Shown here in pieces: positions 1-6,929 of a DNA stretch of 64,000 bases. The stretch lies in NCBI GenBank assembly GCA_012841925.1, contig DUTT01000052.1:1-64000 (forward strand), in the 5' to 3' direction. Under the pieces are notes generated by a model. It saw nothing but the letters and a program-made list of their open reading frames with translations, made no database searches and was not told the DNA's origin. Origin of the DNA: Clostridiales bacterium. GTDB taxonomy: Bacteria > Bacillota > Clostridia > Peptostreptococcales > Anaerovoracaceae. The stretch's first letter is position 1, and the number at the start of each line of letters is the position of its first letter. A program made the position numbers and the translations under genes.

Positions 1-299
1 ACGAACCGAAGATCGAAGAAGTCGCTCCCGGCACCTACGTGCTGGACGGGCTGTATTACCTTGAAGATCTGGAGCGCACAACCGGACTCCGCCTCGAATC
101 GGAAAATCACGAAACGATCGGCGGCTTCGTGATGGATCTGATGGGCGAGGTCCCGGACGAAAATACGTCGATCGAACGCGAAGTCGTTTTCGAAGCCTGT
201 ACATTTCGCATTCTTTCCGTTAAAGATCGCCGCATCGAAAAGATTCTGCTCACAGTCGCCGCAGCAGAATCTGAAAAAGAGGGCACGGCGGCGATATGA
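1..299 (+). CDS. HlyC/CorC-family protein, C-terminal end (partial at left edge)
   Basis: Only the last ~98 residues are inside the window; the open frame runs off base 1. The visible part matches the CorC_HlyC transporter-associated domain that follows the CBS pair in HlyC/CorC membrane proteins: a Gly-Thr-Tyr-x-Leu-Asp-Gly segment, then Asp-Leu-Glu, an ExIGGFVMDLMGEVP loop and a final strand ending with RRIEKILL. Full-length members have an N-terminal DUF21 membrane domain and are linked to Mg2+/Co2+ homeostasis; none of that can be seen here. The stop overlaps the next start (ATGA), so the two are translationally coupled. The internal GTG at base 39 is not a start: homologous sequence continues upstream of it. 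Confidence 0.8.
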   Translation, partial: EPKIEEVAPGTYVLDGLYYLEDLERTTGLRLESENHETIGGFVMDLMGEVPDENTSIEREVVFEACTFRILSVKDRRIEKILLTVAAAESEKEGTAAI

Positions 300-673
300 G
301 CGAGAGAATCCCCCACGAAATTTTAGCGATCTGTGCGATGAACGCCGCGCTGCACACCGATGGAGTATCCGGCATGGCAGGAGGACTGTCACACAGTGTT
401 CAAAAAACACTGCTTGGAATCGAGCGCCCGGCAAAAGGCATACGCATTTCTGAAGACCGCAACGGACTGATTGTCGATGTGTATGTCAATGTGTGCTTTG
501 AGGCTAAAATTCCGGTTGTGGCCTGGGAGATTCAGGAGAACGTTAAAGAAAAGCTGGATGAAATCGCAGACGCTCCCGTCTCAAAAGTCAACATCCATGT
601 GCAGGGAGTCGGTCACAAGCCGGAAGACGAAGCGGAAGATATTAAAGAGGAACAGGTGGACTGTGAGTCGTAG
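296..673 (+). CDS. Asp23/Gls24 family envelope stress protein
   Basis: 125 residues. The core has the Asp23 pattern: an N-terminal helix, a GVSGMAGG turn, then strands around residues 47-69 ([19 protein letters not shown]), a helix with [13 protein letters not shown] and a closing VNIHVQGV strand. Asp23 proteins sit at the inner face of the membrane in Gram-positive bacteria and are linked to cell-envelope stress. The C-terminal ~15 residues are acidic. Start ATG overlaps the stop of the HlyC-like gene and its end overlaps nusB by 11 bases. The Asp23-nusB neighbourhood is common in Clostridia and Bacilli. Confidence 0.9.
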   Translation: MSERIPHEILAICAMNAALHTDGVSGMAGGLSHSVQKTLLGIERPAKGIRISEDRNGLIVDVYVNVCFEAKIPVVAWEIQENVKEKLDEIADAPVSKVNIHVQGVGHKPEDEAEDIKEEQVDCES

Positions 674-1070
674 TGAAGCTAGAGAGCAGCTGATGCAGAT
701 GCTATTTCAAATGGACGTTCAACAGGATTTTAGCGAGGAAGCGTTCGATTTTTATATTCAGTACCGCCTGAAAAGCCGCGCACAGATGGACTACATGCGT
801 TCCATCTACCGGCACATCTTCGAACACCGGGAGGATATCGACCGGAAGATTGACTCGGTGGCTCACAACTGGAAAACGACGCGCATGGCGCGGGTGGACC
901 TGGCGATTCTCCGGCTGTGTCTTGCTGAGATCGACTGCTTTGGACAGGCGGACATTCCGCCTGCTGTTTCGATGAACGAAGCGGTCGAGCTGGCTAAGAA
1001 ATACGGCAGTGAGGATTCGGCGAAGTTTATAAACGGCATCCTGGGCAAGCTGTCGAGATCCGGGTCGTAA
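663..1070 (+). CDS. nusB: transcription antitermination factor NusB
   Basis: 135 residues, all-helical NusB fold, usual length. Binds boxA RNA with NusE (S10) to allow antitermination on rRNA operons. Recognisable are the N-terminal [16 protein letters not shown] helix, a central [21 protein letters not shown] helix pair and the family-typical [26 protein letters not shown] near the C terminus. I place the start at GTG 663: it gives the family N terminus and has AAAGAGGA about 12 bases upstream. The same frame stays open further upstream to base 471, but that part is out-of-frame overlap with the Asp23 gene. Confidence 0.95.
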   Translation: MSRSEAREQLMQMLFQMDVQQDFSEEAFDFYIQYRLKSRAQMDYMRSIYRHIFEHREDIDRKIDSVAHNWKTTRMARVDLAILRLCLAEIDCFGQADIPPAVSMNEAVELAKKYGSEDSAKFINGILGKLSRSGS

Positions 1071-1076
1071 GGAACG

Positions 1077-1997
1077 ATGTTTTTAGGGCTGGACACGAGC
1101 AACTATACGACGTCCGCAGCGGTCGTCTGCGGTGAAGAAATTCTTCGGGATGAACGAATTCCATTGTACGTGCCCGAAGGCCGTGCCGGTTTGCGGCAGT
1201 CCGATGCGCTGTTTCAGCACTGGCGAAATCTGCCACAGCTGCTCTCCGAGCCGATGCGCACATACGGAAGCTCTCTTCAGGGCATCTGTGTCAGCGCTGT
1301 GCCCAGACCGGCGGAAGCATCCTATATGCCGGTGTTTGGCGCAGGTGTATCCGCTGCCCGCATGCTCGCCGACGCGCTTGCCATCCCGCTTTTTGAGACG
1401 AGCCATCAGGAGGGTCATATCAAAGCGGCAGCCCGCGGAACTGATATCGACCTGAGCCAGCCGCTGCTCGCCGCTCATCTGTCGGGCGGTACGACCGAGT
1501 TCCTGTATATCGACGGGGAGTCATACGAAATAGCGGGCGGCACGCGGGATATATCGTACGGACAACTGCTCGATCGCACGGGCCTGTTGCTCGGCATGGA
1601 TTTCCCCGCCGGCCGGGCTCTCGACGAGCTGGCGGAATCCGGCAGCGAAAGCGACAGCCTTAAAGCGATTGGACCGGTCTCTGTAAGCGGAGCCTGGTTG
1701 AACCTGTCGGGTATCGAAACGCAGTTGAAGCGGCATGCAGACAGAGAATCTGTACAGGCGCTGGCCTGTACGCTTTTCGCACGCATTGCGGAAAGCCTCA
1801 TCTCCGCGCTAGCGCACCTGAAGCAGGAACGCGGTACGGATCAGGTGCTGATTACCGGCGGAGTAGCGGCAAGCCGGACACTCCGAACGCTTTGCCGGGG
1901 CCAGGGATATGCATTCGGTGCGCCATCCCTGTGTTCGGACAATGCGGTCGGCGTAGCGTTGTTGAAAGGAAGGCCTCTTTGGCAATCAAACCGCTGA
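1077..1997 (+). CDS. TsaD-like (Kae1/Qri7 fold) paralogue
   Basis: 306 residues with the ASKHA/Kae1 fold of TsaD, the N6-threonylcarbamoyl-adenosine synthase for ANN-decoding tRNAs. Seen: LGLDTSNYTTS at the start, the metal-binding HxEGH-type site as SHQEGH (His110 and His114), SGGTTE at 136-141 in place of the usual SGGHTxL, DRTGLLLGMDFPAGRALDELA at 166-186, and CSDNAVG with the metal-binding Asp at 288. It is ~30 residues shorter than true TsaD and departs from consensus in the phosphate loops, so I regard it as the Clostridia-typical paralogue found between nusB and xseA rather than the tRNA enzyme itself. Function not established. Overlaps xseA by 19 bases. Confidence 0.8.
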   Translation: MFLGLDTSNYTTSAAVVCGEEILRDERIPLYVPEGRAGLRQSDALFQHWRNLPQLLSEPMRTYGSSLQGICVSAVPRPAEASYMPVFGAGVSAARMLADALAIPLFETSHQEGHIKAAARGTDIDLSQPLLAAHLSGGTTEFLYIDGESYEIAGGTRDISYGQLLDRTGLLLGMDFPAGRALDELAESGSESDSLKAIGPVSVSGAWLNLSGIETQLKRHADRESVQALACTLFARIAESLISALAHLKQERGTDQVLITGGVAASRTLRTLCRGQGYAFGAPSLCSDNAVGVALLKGRPLWQSNR

Positions 1998-3118
1998 GTA
2001 TCGCTCAGCTCAACAGTTACATCAAGCGAATCCTCTCAACGGATCCGATTCTCGGAGACGTTACCGTTACCGGCGAGATATCCAATCTCGTGTTTCACAG
2101 AAGCGGTCACGTGTATTTTGCGTTGAAGGATCAAACGAGCCGGATCAGCTGTTTTTTAGCCGGAGAGCGCGCACAACGTCTCCGGTACGAAATCAGCGAC
2201 GGCATGCAGGTGATCGCCGCCGGCGGCGTGTCCGTCTATGAGCGCGGCGGCACGTACTCTCTCAACATACGAGAGCTGGATCCGGCCGGGCTGGGAGATC
2301 TGCATCTCGCGTTTGAAAACTTAAAAAAGAAATTGCTGGACGAGGGATTGTTCGATCCCTCTAAAAAAAAGCCGCTGCCGGCACAGATCGCACGAATCGG
2401 CGTGATCACTTCTCCGACCGGAGCAGCCGTGCACGACATCATCACGGCGGTTCAGCGGAGAAACCCGCTTGTAGATATCCGGATATTTCCCTGCCTGGTT
2501 CAGGGAGAACAAGCGGCTGCATCGATTGCAGAAGCTCTGGAGCGCGCCAATGCGCAACGGAACGAAATCGACGTGCTCATCGTGGGGCGGGGCGGTGGTT
2601 CTCTGGAGGATTTGTGGGCTTTCAACGAAGAAATTGTAGCGCGCGCGGTCGCAGCATCTCACATTCCCGTCATTTCGGCCGTCGGCCATGAGACGGATAT
2701 CGTCATGAGCGACCACGCGGCCGATCTGCGTGCATCCACACCGACGGCAGCGGCGGAAATCTGTGCGGCCGACTTATCCGTCTCGCTGCAGTTCCTGCAG
2801 GAAGCGACACCGAGCGCATTCAAATCCCTGATGCTCGAATACCTCGATTCGCACGCTAAAAGAGTCGGCGCTTTAAAAGAGCTGGCCGGTTCCGCCGTGC
2901 GCGCGAACCTCGATGCGCTGAGCGCACAGCTCGATTTAGCGGAAGTGCGCATGCATCTGCTCAATCCGATGAATGTGATTCAACGGGGATATGCAGCTGT
3001 ACAGGCGGCATCCGGTGCCTGGGTCACTGGAATTGACGGTATCGAACCAAACGACAGCCTGTCGGTTGTTTTAAAGGACGGGCGCATCCGCTGTACCGTC
3101 GTGGAGGTAGAAGCATGA
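1979..3118 (+). CDS. xseA: exodeoxyribonuclease VII large subunit
   Basis: 379 residues from a TTG start at 1979, preceded by AAAGGAAGG 5-6 bases upstream; the frame is open further upstream only as a shadow of the TsaD-like gene. N-terminal OB-fold (about 1-100: LSIAQLNSYIKRIL, VTGEISNL, GHVYFALKD) binds single-stranded DNA. The catalytic core follows with IARIGVITSPTGAA, RGGGSLEDLWAFNEE and ISAVGHETD. The C-terminal helical region is short against the ~400-450 residues usual for XseA. Acts with XseB to degrade ssDNA to short acid-soluble pieces. Stop overlaps xseB start (ATGA). Confidence 0.95.
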   Translation: MAIKPLSIAQLNSYIKRILSTDPILGDVTVTGEISNLVFHRSGHVYFALKDQTSRISCFLAGERAQRLRYEISDGMQVIAAGGVSVYERGGTYSLNIRELDPAGLGDLHLAFENLKKKLLDEGLFDPSKKKPLPAQIARIGVITSPTGAAVHDIITAVQRRNPLVDIRIFPCLVQGEQAAASIAEALERANAQRNEIDVLIVGRGGGSLEDLWAFNEEIVARAVAASHIPVISAVGHETDIVMSDHAADLRASTPTAAAEICAADLSVSLQFLQEATPSAFKSLMLEYLDSHAKRVGALKELAGSAVRANLDALSAQLDLAEVRMHLLNPMNVIQRGYAAVQAASGAWVTGIDGIEPNDSLSVVLKDGRIRCTVVEVEA

Positions 3119-3351
3119 CGAGCACAATAGCATCCCGGATAGGGAAATTCGAAGAAGCAATGCAACAGCTCAAAGCGGGGGTAGAGAGACTCTCTTCAGG
3201 TGAAGCAACGCTCGAAGAAAGCATGGAACTCTACGAACGCTGTCTGCAGTACCACAGGGAATGCACCGATATTCTGGCTGAAGCAAGAAACAGAGTAGAA
3301 ATCGTCGATCCCGCAACCGGAACTATCACTGAGTTTGGAGAAGCGCAATGA
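3115..3351 (+). CDS. xseB: exodeoxyribonuclease VII small subunit
   Basis: 78 residues, all-helical, normal XseB length. The family pattern is clear: FEEAMQQLKAGVERLSSGEATLEESMELYERC. Several XseB copies coat the coiled coil of one XseA. Translationally coupled at both ends by 4-base ATGA overlaps, with xseA before and ispA after. Confidence 0.95.
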   Translation: MTSTIASRIGKFEEAMQQLKAGVERLSSGEATLEESMELYERCLQYHRECTDILAEARNRVEIVDPATGTITEFGEAQ

Positions 3352-4262
3352 AACATCAAGAGTACAACCGACTTAAAGAGCTGGTCGAGCTGCACATCCT
3401 GGATTTCCTGCCGGAAATCGACCCAAAGAGCAACACGCTGTACGATGCGATGCGATACAGTCTGATGGCCGGTGGCAAACGTCTGAGATCTGTCCTTTTA
3501 CTCGCTGCATGCGAGTTTTGCGGTGAAAGCGCTAATATCGGTCTGCCGTATGCCTGTGCGCTGGAGTATATTCAGACCTATTCGCTCATCCACGATGATC
3601 TTCCGGCCATCGACGACGACGAACTGCGAAGAGGCGTGCCGACCAGTCACATGGTGTATGGAGAGGCGATTGCGATACTCGCAGGAGACGGACTGCTCTC
3701 CGCTGCGTTTGAGACCATGAACAAGGATATGTTGCTGTATCTCGACGATCCGGAAATCCTGAACCGAAAAGTGCGGGCCGCCTTCGAAATCAGCAAAGGC
3801 GTCGGCTGCAGGGGCATGGTAGCCGGTCAGGTCGCCGATGTGGAGGCGATTAACTGTCAGTGTTCCAAGGAGATGCTCGACTACATTCACCTCAATAAGA
3901 CGGCTGCATTCATACGTTCGGCATCGCTTGCCGGCTGCTATCTGGGCGGCGGAGACAAAGAACGCTTAAACGATCTTTCAATCTATGGAGAGTGCCTTGG
4001 ACTCGCTTTTCAGATCGTCAACGATCTCCAGGACATCACCGGATGCGAAAAGCTGATCGGAAAGAAACAGGGGGCGGACTGCCGCGGGCACAAGTGCACC
4101 TATCCGACTCTGTACGGATATCGCGAATCCGTCGAAAAAGCAGCCGAGCTGCTGGGACGTGCCCGAAGCGTCATGGAAAAGTATTACGATGAAGCTGAAA
4201 TCTTTAATGCGGTCATCGATTCACTCGAAAAAGCACTTGTCAGAGAGGACGAACATGCGTAA
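3348..4262 (+). CDS. ispA: polyprenyl (farnesyl) diphosphate synthase
   Basis: 304 residues, IspA family. Condenses IPP with DMAPP and GPP to farnesyl diphosphate for quinone or undecaprenyl synthesis. The first aspartate-rich motif is the bacterial DDx4D form, DDLPAIDDD from residue 83, preceded by GGKRLR (42-47). The second motif, normally DDxxD, reads NDLQD (226-230): its first Asp is Asn. Next gene is dxs, which makes the precursor of the same pathway; the two overlap by 8 bases. The Asn change makes product length uncertain; IspA is the best fit by context. Confidence 0.88.
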   Translation: MKHQEYNRLKELVELHILDFLPEIDPKSNTLYDAMRYSLMAGGKRLRSVLLLAACEFCGESANIGLPYACALEYIQTYSLIHDDLPAIDDDELRRGVPTSHMVYGEAIAILAGDGLLSAAFETMNKDMLLYLDDPEILNRKVRAAFEISKGVGCRGMVAGQVADVEAINCQCSKEMLDYIHLNKTAAFIRSASLAGCYLGGGDKERLNDLSIYGECLGLAFQIVNDLQDITGCEKLIGKKQGADCRGHKCTYPTLYGYRESVEKAAELLGRARSVMEKYYDEAEIFNAVIDSLEKALVREDEHA

Positions 4263-6138
4263 CCGACCGGACATACCCTGCGATTTGGAACAGCTGAAGC
4301 GCATGAACCCGCAGGAGCTGTCGCTGCTTGCTGTCTGTCTGCGCGAAGCGCTGATCAATTCCGTATCCAAAACAGGCGGCCACCTCGCCTCCAACCTCGG
4401 AGCGGTGGAACTTTCGATTGCGCTGGCCAAAGTATTCGACACCGAGCACGACAAGATCGTCTGGGACGTTGGGCACCAGGCGTACGTACACAAGATGCTG
4501 ACGGGCCGATGGGATGCCATGAAAACGCTGCGCTGCATGGACGGTATCAGCGGTTTTCCGAAGCGTTCTGAGAGCATTCACGACCACTACGATGCCGGAC
4601 ACAGCGGCACATCGATTTCTGCTGCGCTCGGATATGCGAAAGCGCGAGATTTAGCCGGCGAAACGCATGCGTGCGTCGCGGTCATCGGAGACGGTTCCCT
4701 GACTGCGGGTGTTGCGTACGAAGGACTGAATGCAGTCGGCGCCGAGAAAACACCGCTGATCGTCGTGCTCAACGACAACGAAATGTCCATATCGCCCAAT
4801 GTCGGCGGTATGTCGAAGCACCTGCAGCACCTGAGGACTTCATCACCGTATCTCGGATTCAAAAAGACACTCAAAGGCCGGCTGACCTCCGTACCGAGGC
4901 TCGGAAGAGGTCTGGAACGCGCGCGAAATGCGATTAAGTACACGGTGATGCATGCGGCGGTGTTCGAAGAGCTCGGGTTTAAGTATTTCGGTCCCATCGA
5001 CGGGCACGATATCGACGAACTCATCGAAGCGCTCGAAGTCGCCCGCTCGCTGGAACGGCCGGTGCTCATACATGCCGTTACCGTAAAAGGGAAGGGCTAC
5101 CGGAATGCGGAACAGTCACCAGAACGCTATCACGGGACAGGGCCGTTTGACCCTGCCATTGGGCTGCCGCTTGAGCCTTTGCACAGCGAGACATATACCG
5201 ATATCTTTGGCACGACCATCGCAGAGCTCGCAGCAGAAGATGAACGCATCGTAGCCATCACCGCTGCGATGACCAATGGAACCGGTCTGGATTCCATGAG
5301 GCGCCTCTTCCCTGGCCGGGTCGTGGATGCAGGGATTGCCGAACAGCACGTCGTTTCGTTTGCAGCCGGACTCGCGCTCGGAGGAATGCGACCCGTTGTC
5401 GCCATGTATTCCACGTTTCTGCAGCGCGCTTACGATCAGGTGCTGACCGAGGTATGTCTCCAGAACCTGCCGGTGCTGTTTGCCATCGACCGGGCTGGAA
5501 TCACCGGCCAGGACGGCGAGACGCATCACGGACAGTTTGACCTCGCCTACCTGTCATCCATGCCGAACATGACCATACTGGCGCCCAAAGACGGGGTAGA
5601 GCTGCAGGAAATGCTACAGCATGCCATCCGGTGCGAAGGCCCGTGCGCAGTCCGCTTTCCAAAAGGACCGGCTGTCGATCTGTCCTCCTACGGGCGCACC
5701 CCCATGAACGGTGCGATTGAGCGCATTACAGGTAGCGGAAAAAATGCATTCCTGAGCACGGGAAGCATGTGCGAAACGGCGCTTCTGGCACACGAACTCT
5801 TAAAAGAACGCGGGATAGAAAGCGCTGTGTATAATCTGAGGAAAGTGAAACCCTTTCCGACAGACCGCATTCGGATGATATTGTCCGATTACGAAAATGT
5901 TCTGACGCTGGAAGACGGTTCTTTACAGGGAGGCATCGGCATGCAGATTGCAGCGCTCGCTGCCGGAAGCGGCGTCGGGCAGGCCGCGGTGCGCAGCCTC
6001 GGATGGCCGGACTGCTTTATACCGCACGGCACGATAGCCGAGCTGAAGGAGCGTTTTGGCCTGGATGCCTGGGCGGTCGCACGCCAGGCGGAGGTGTTCT
6101 TTGAGAAAACGGCTGGATATCCTCCTCACAGAGCGTAG
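4255..6138 (+). CDS. dxs: 1-deoxy-D-xylulose-5-phosphate synthase
   Basis: 627 residues from ATG 4255, which has AGAGAGGA upstream; longer in-frame starts lie inside ispA. Condenses pyruvate and glyceraldehyde-3-phosphate to DXP, first step of the MEP isoprenoid pathway. Thiamine diphosphate binding is seen as GDGSLTAG followed ~28 residues later by the Asn of NDNEMSIS; the substrate His is in WDVGHQAYVHK. The transketolase-type pyrimidine domain has GIAEQHVVSFAAGLALGG and DRAGITGQDGETHHG, and a C-terminal transketolase domain ends the protein. Overlaps tlyA by 38 bases. Confidence 0.96.
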   Translation: MRNRPDIPCDLEQLKRMNPQELSLLAVCLREALINSVSKTGGHLASNLGAVELSIALAKVFDTEHDKIVWDVGHQAYVHKMLTGRWDAMKTLRCMDGISGFPKRSESIHDHYDAGHSGTSISAALGYAKARDLAGETHACVAVIGDGSLTAGVAYEGLNAVGAEKTPLIVVLNDNEMSISPNVGGMSKHLQHLRTSSPYLGFKKTLKGRLTSVPRLGRGLERARNAIKYTVMHAAVFEELGFKYFGPIDGHDIDELIEALEVARSLERPVLIHAVTVKGKGYRNAEQSPERYHGTGPFDPAIGLPLEPLHSETYTDIFGTTIAELAAEDERIVAITAAMTNGTGLDSMRRLFPGRVVDAGIAEQHVVSFAAGLALGGMRPVVAMYSTFLQRAYDQVLTEVCLQNLPVLFAIDRAGITGQDGETHHGQFDLAYLSSMPNMTILAPKDGVELQEMLQHAIRCEGPCAVRFPKGPAVDLSSYGRTPMNGAIERITGSGKNAFLSTGSMCETALLAHELLKERGIESAVYNLRKVKPFPTDRIRMILSDYENVLTLEDGSLQGGIGMQIAALAAGSGVGQAAVRSLGWPDCFIPHGTIAELKERFGLDAWAVARQAEVFFEKTAGYPPHRA

Positions 6139-6919
6139 TCTGTTTCCTACGCGCGAGAAGGCAAAAGCAGCGGTGATGGCCGGATCGGTGATGGTCGACG
6201 GTCTGCGCTGCGACAAACCGGGCACGCAGGTCGAAGAAGATGCATTGCTCGAAGTGAAAGGGGACACCTGTCCATACGTGAGCCGGGGCGGCCTGAAGCT
6301 GGAAAAAGCGATTCGCACATTCAACCTCTACCTCAACGGTGCAGTGTGCCTGGACATCGGTGCGTCGACCGGGGGGTTTACCGACTGCATGCTGCAGGCC
6401 GGGGCGGAAACCGTCTATGCAGTCGATGTAGGATACGGACAACTCGATTACCGGCTGCGCATCGATCCGCGCGTCGTGACGATGGAACGTGTCAACATAC
6501 GCTATCTCGACCCGGATACGATCCCGGTGCGTTTCGACTTTATCGCAGCCGATGTGTCGTTCATTTCTCTCAAATTCATACTCCCTGTAGCAGCCGGCCT
6601 CCTGAACGAAAATGGGCGCTGCCTGTGCCTTGTAAAGCCGCAGTTCGAAGCGGGGCGGGATGATGTAGGGAAAAAGGGCATCGTGCGGGACCCTTCAGTT
6701 CATATACGAACGATCGAAACCGTCATCAACTATGCAAACGACAGCGGATTGTCGCCGGTCGGTCTCTCGCATTCTCCGATTACGGGAGCCAAAGGAAATA
6801 TCGAATTCCTCCTGCTTCTGTCACAGGACGCTGGGCAGGCACCTGCCTTTCGTACGGACATCGCCGACGTCGTACGACACGCACACACCGCACTGAACGA
6901 AGAACCCGGGCACGAATAA
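6101..6919 (+). CDS. tlyA: TlyA family rRNA 2'-O-methyltransferase
   Basis: 272 residues. The start is TTG 6101, with GGAGGTG 5-6 bases upstream and the family N terminus LRKRLDILLTERSLF. An S4 RNA-binding domain (about 1-62, ending before YVSRGGLKLEKAI) is followed by an FtsJ-type SAM-dependent methyltransferase with CLDIGASTGGFTDCMLQ, YAVDVGYGQLDYRLR, DFIAADVSFISLKFILP and LVKPQFEAGRDDVGKKGIV. TlyA 2'-O-methylates cytidines in 16S and/or 23S rRNA and affects capreomycin sensitivity. Usually followed by nadK, argR and recN; here mutS follows directly after 10 bases. Confidence 0.93.
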   Translation: MRKRLDILLTERSLFPTREKAKAAVMAGSVMVDGLRCDKPGTQVEEDALLEVKGDTCPYVSRGGLKLEKAIRTFNLYLNGAVCLDIGASTGGFTDCMLQAGAETVYAVDVGYGQLDYRLRIDPRVVTMERVNIRYLDPDTIPVRFDFIAADVSFISLKFILPVAAGLLNENGRCLCLVKPQFEAGRDDVGKKGIVRDPSVHIRTIETVINYANDSGLSPVGLSHSPITGAKGNIEFLLLLSQDAGQAPAFRTDIADVVRHAHTALNEEPGHE

Positions 6920-6929
6920 AGGGGCACAC

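Noticed and set aside
39-299. Independent small protein starting at GTG 39
   Set aside because: The frame is open to base 1 and the upstream residues continue the CorC/HlyC domain, so this is the end of a longer gene.
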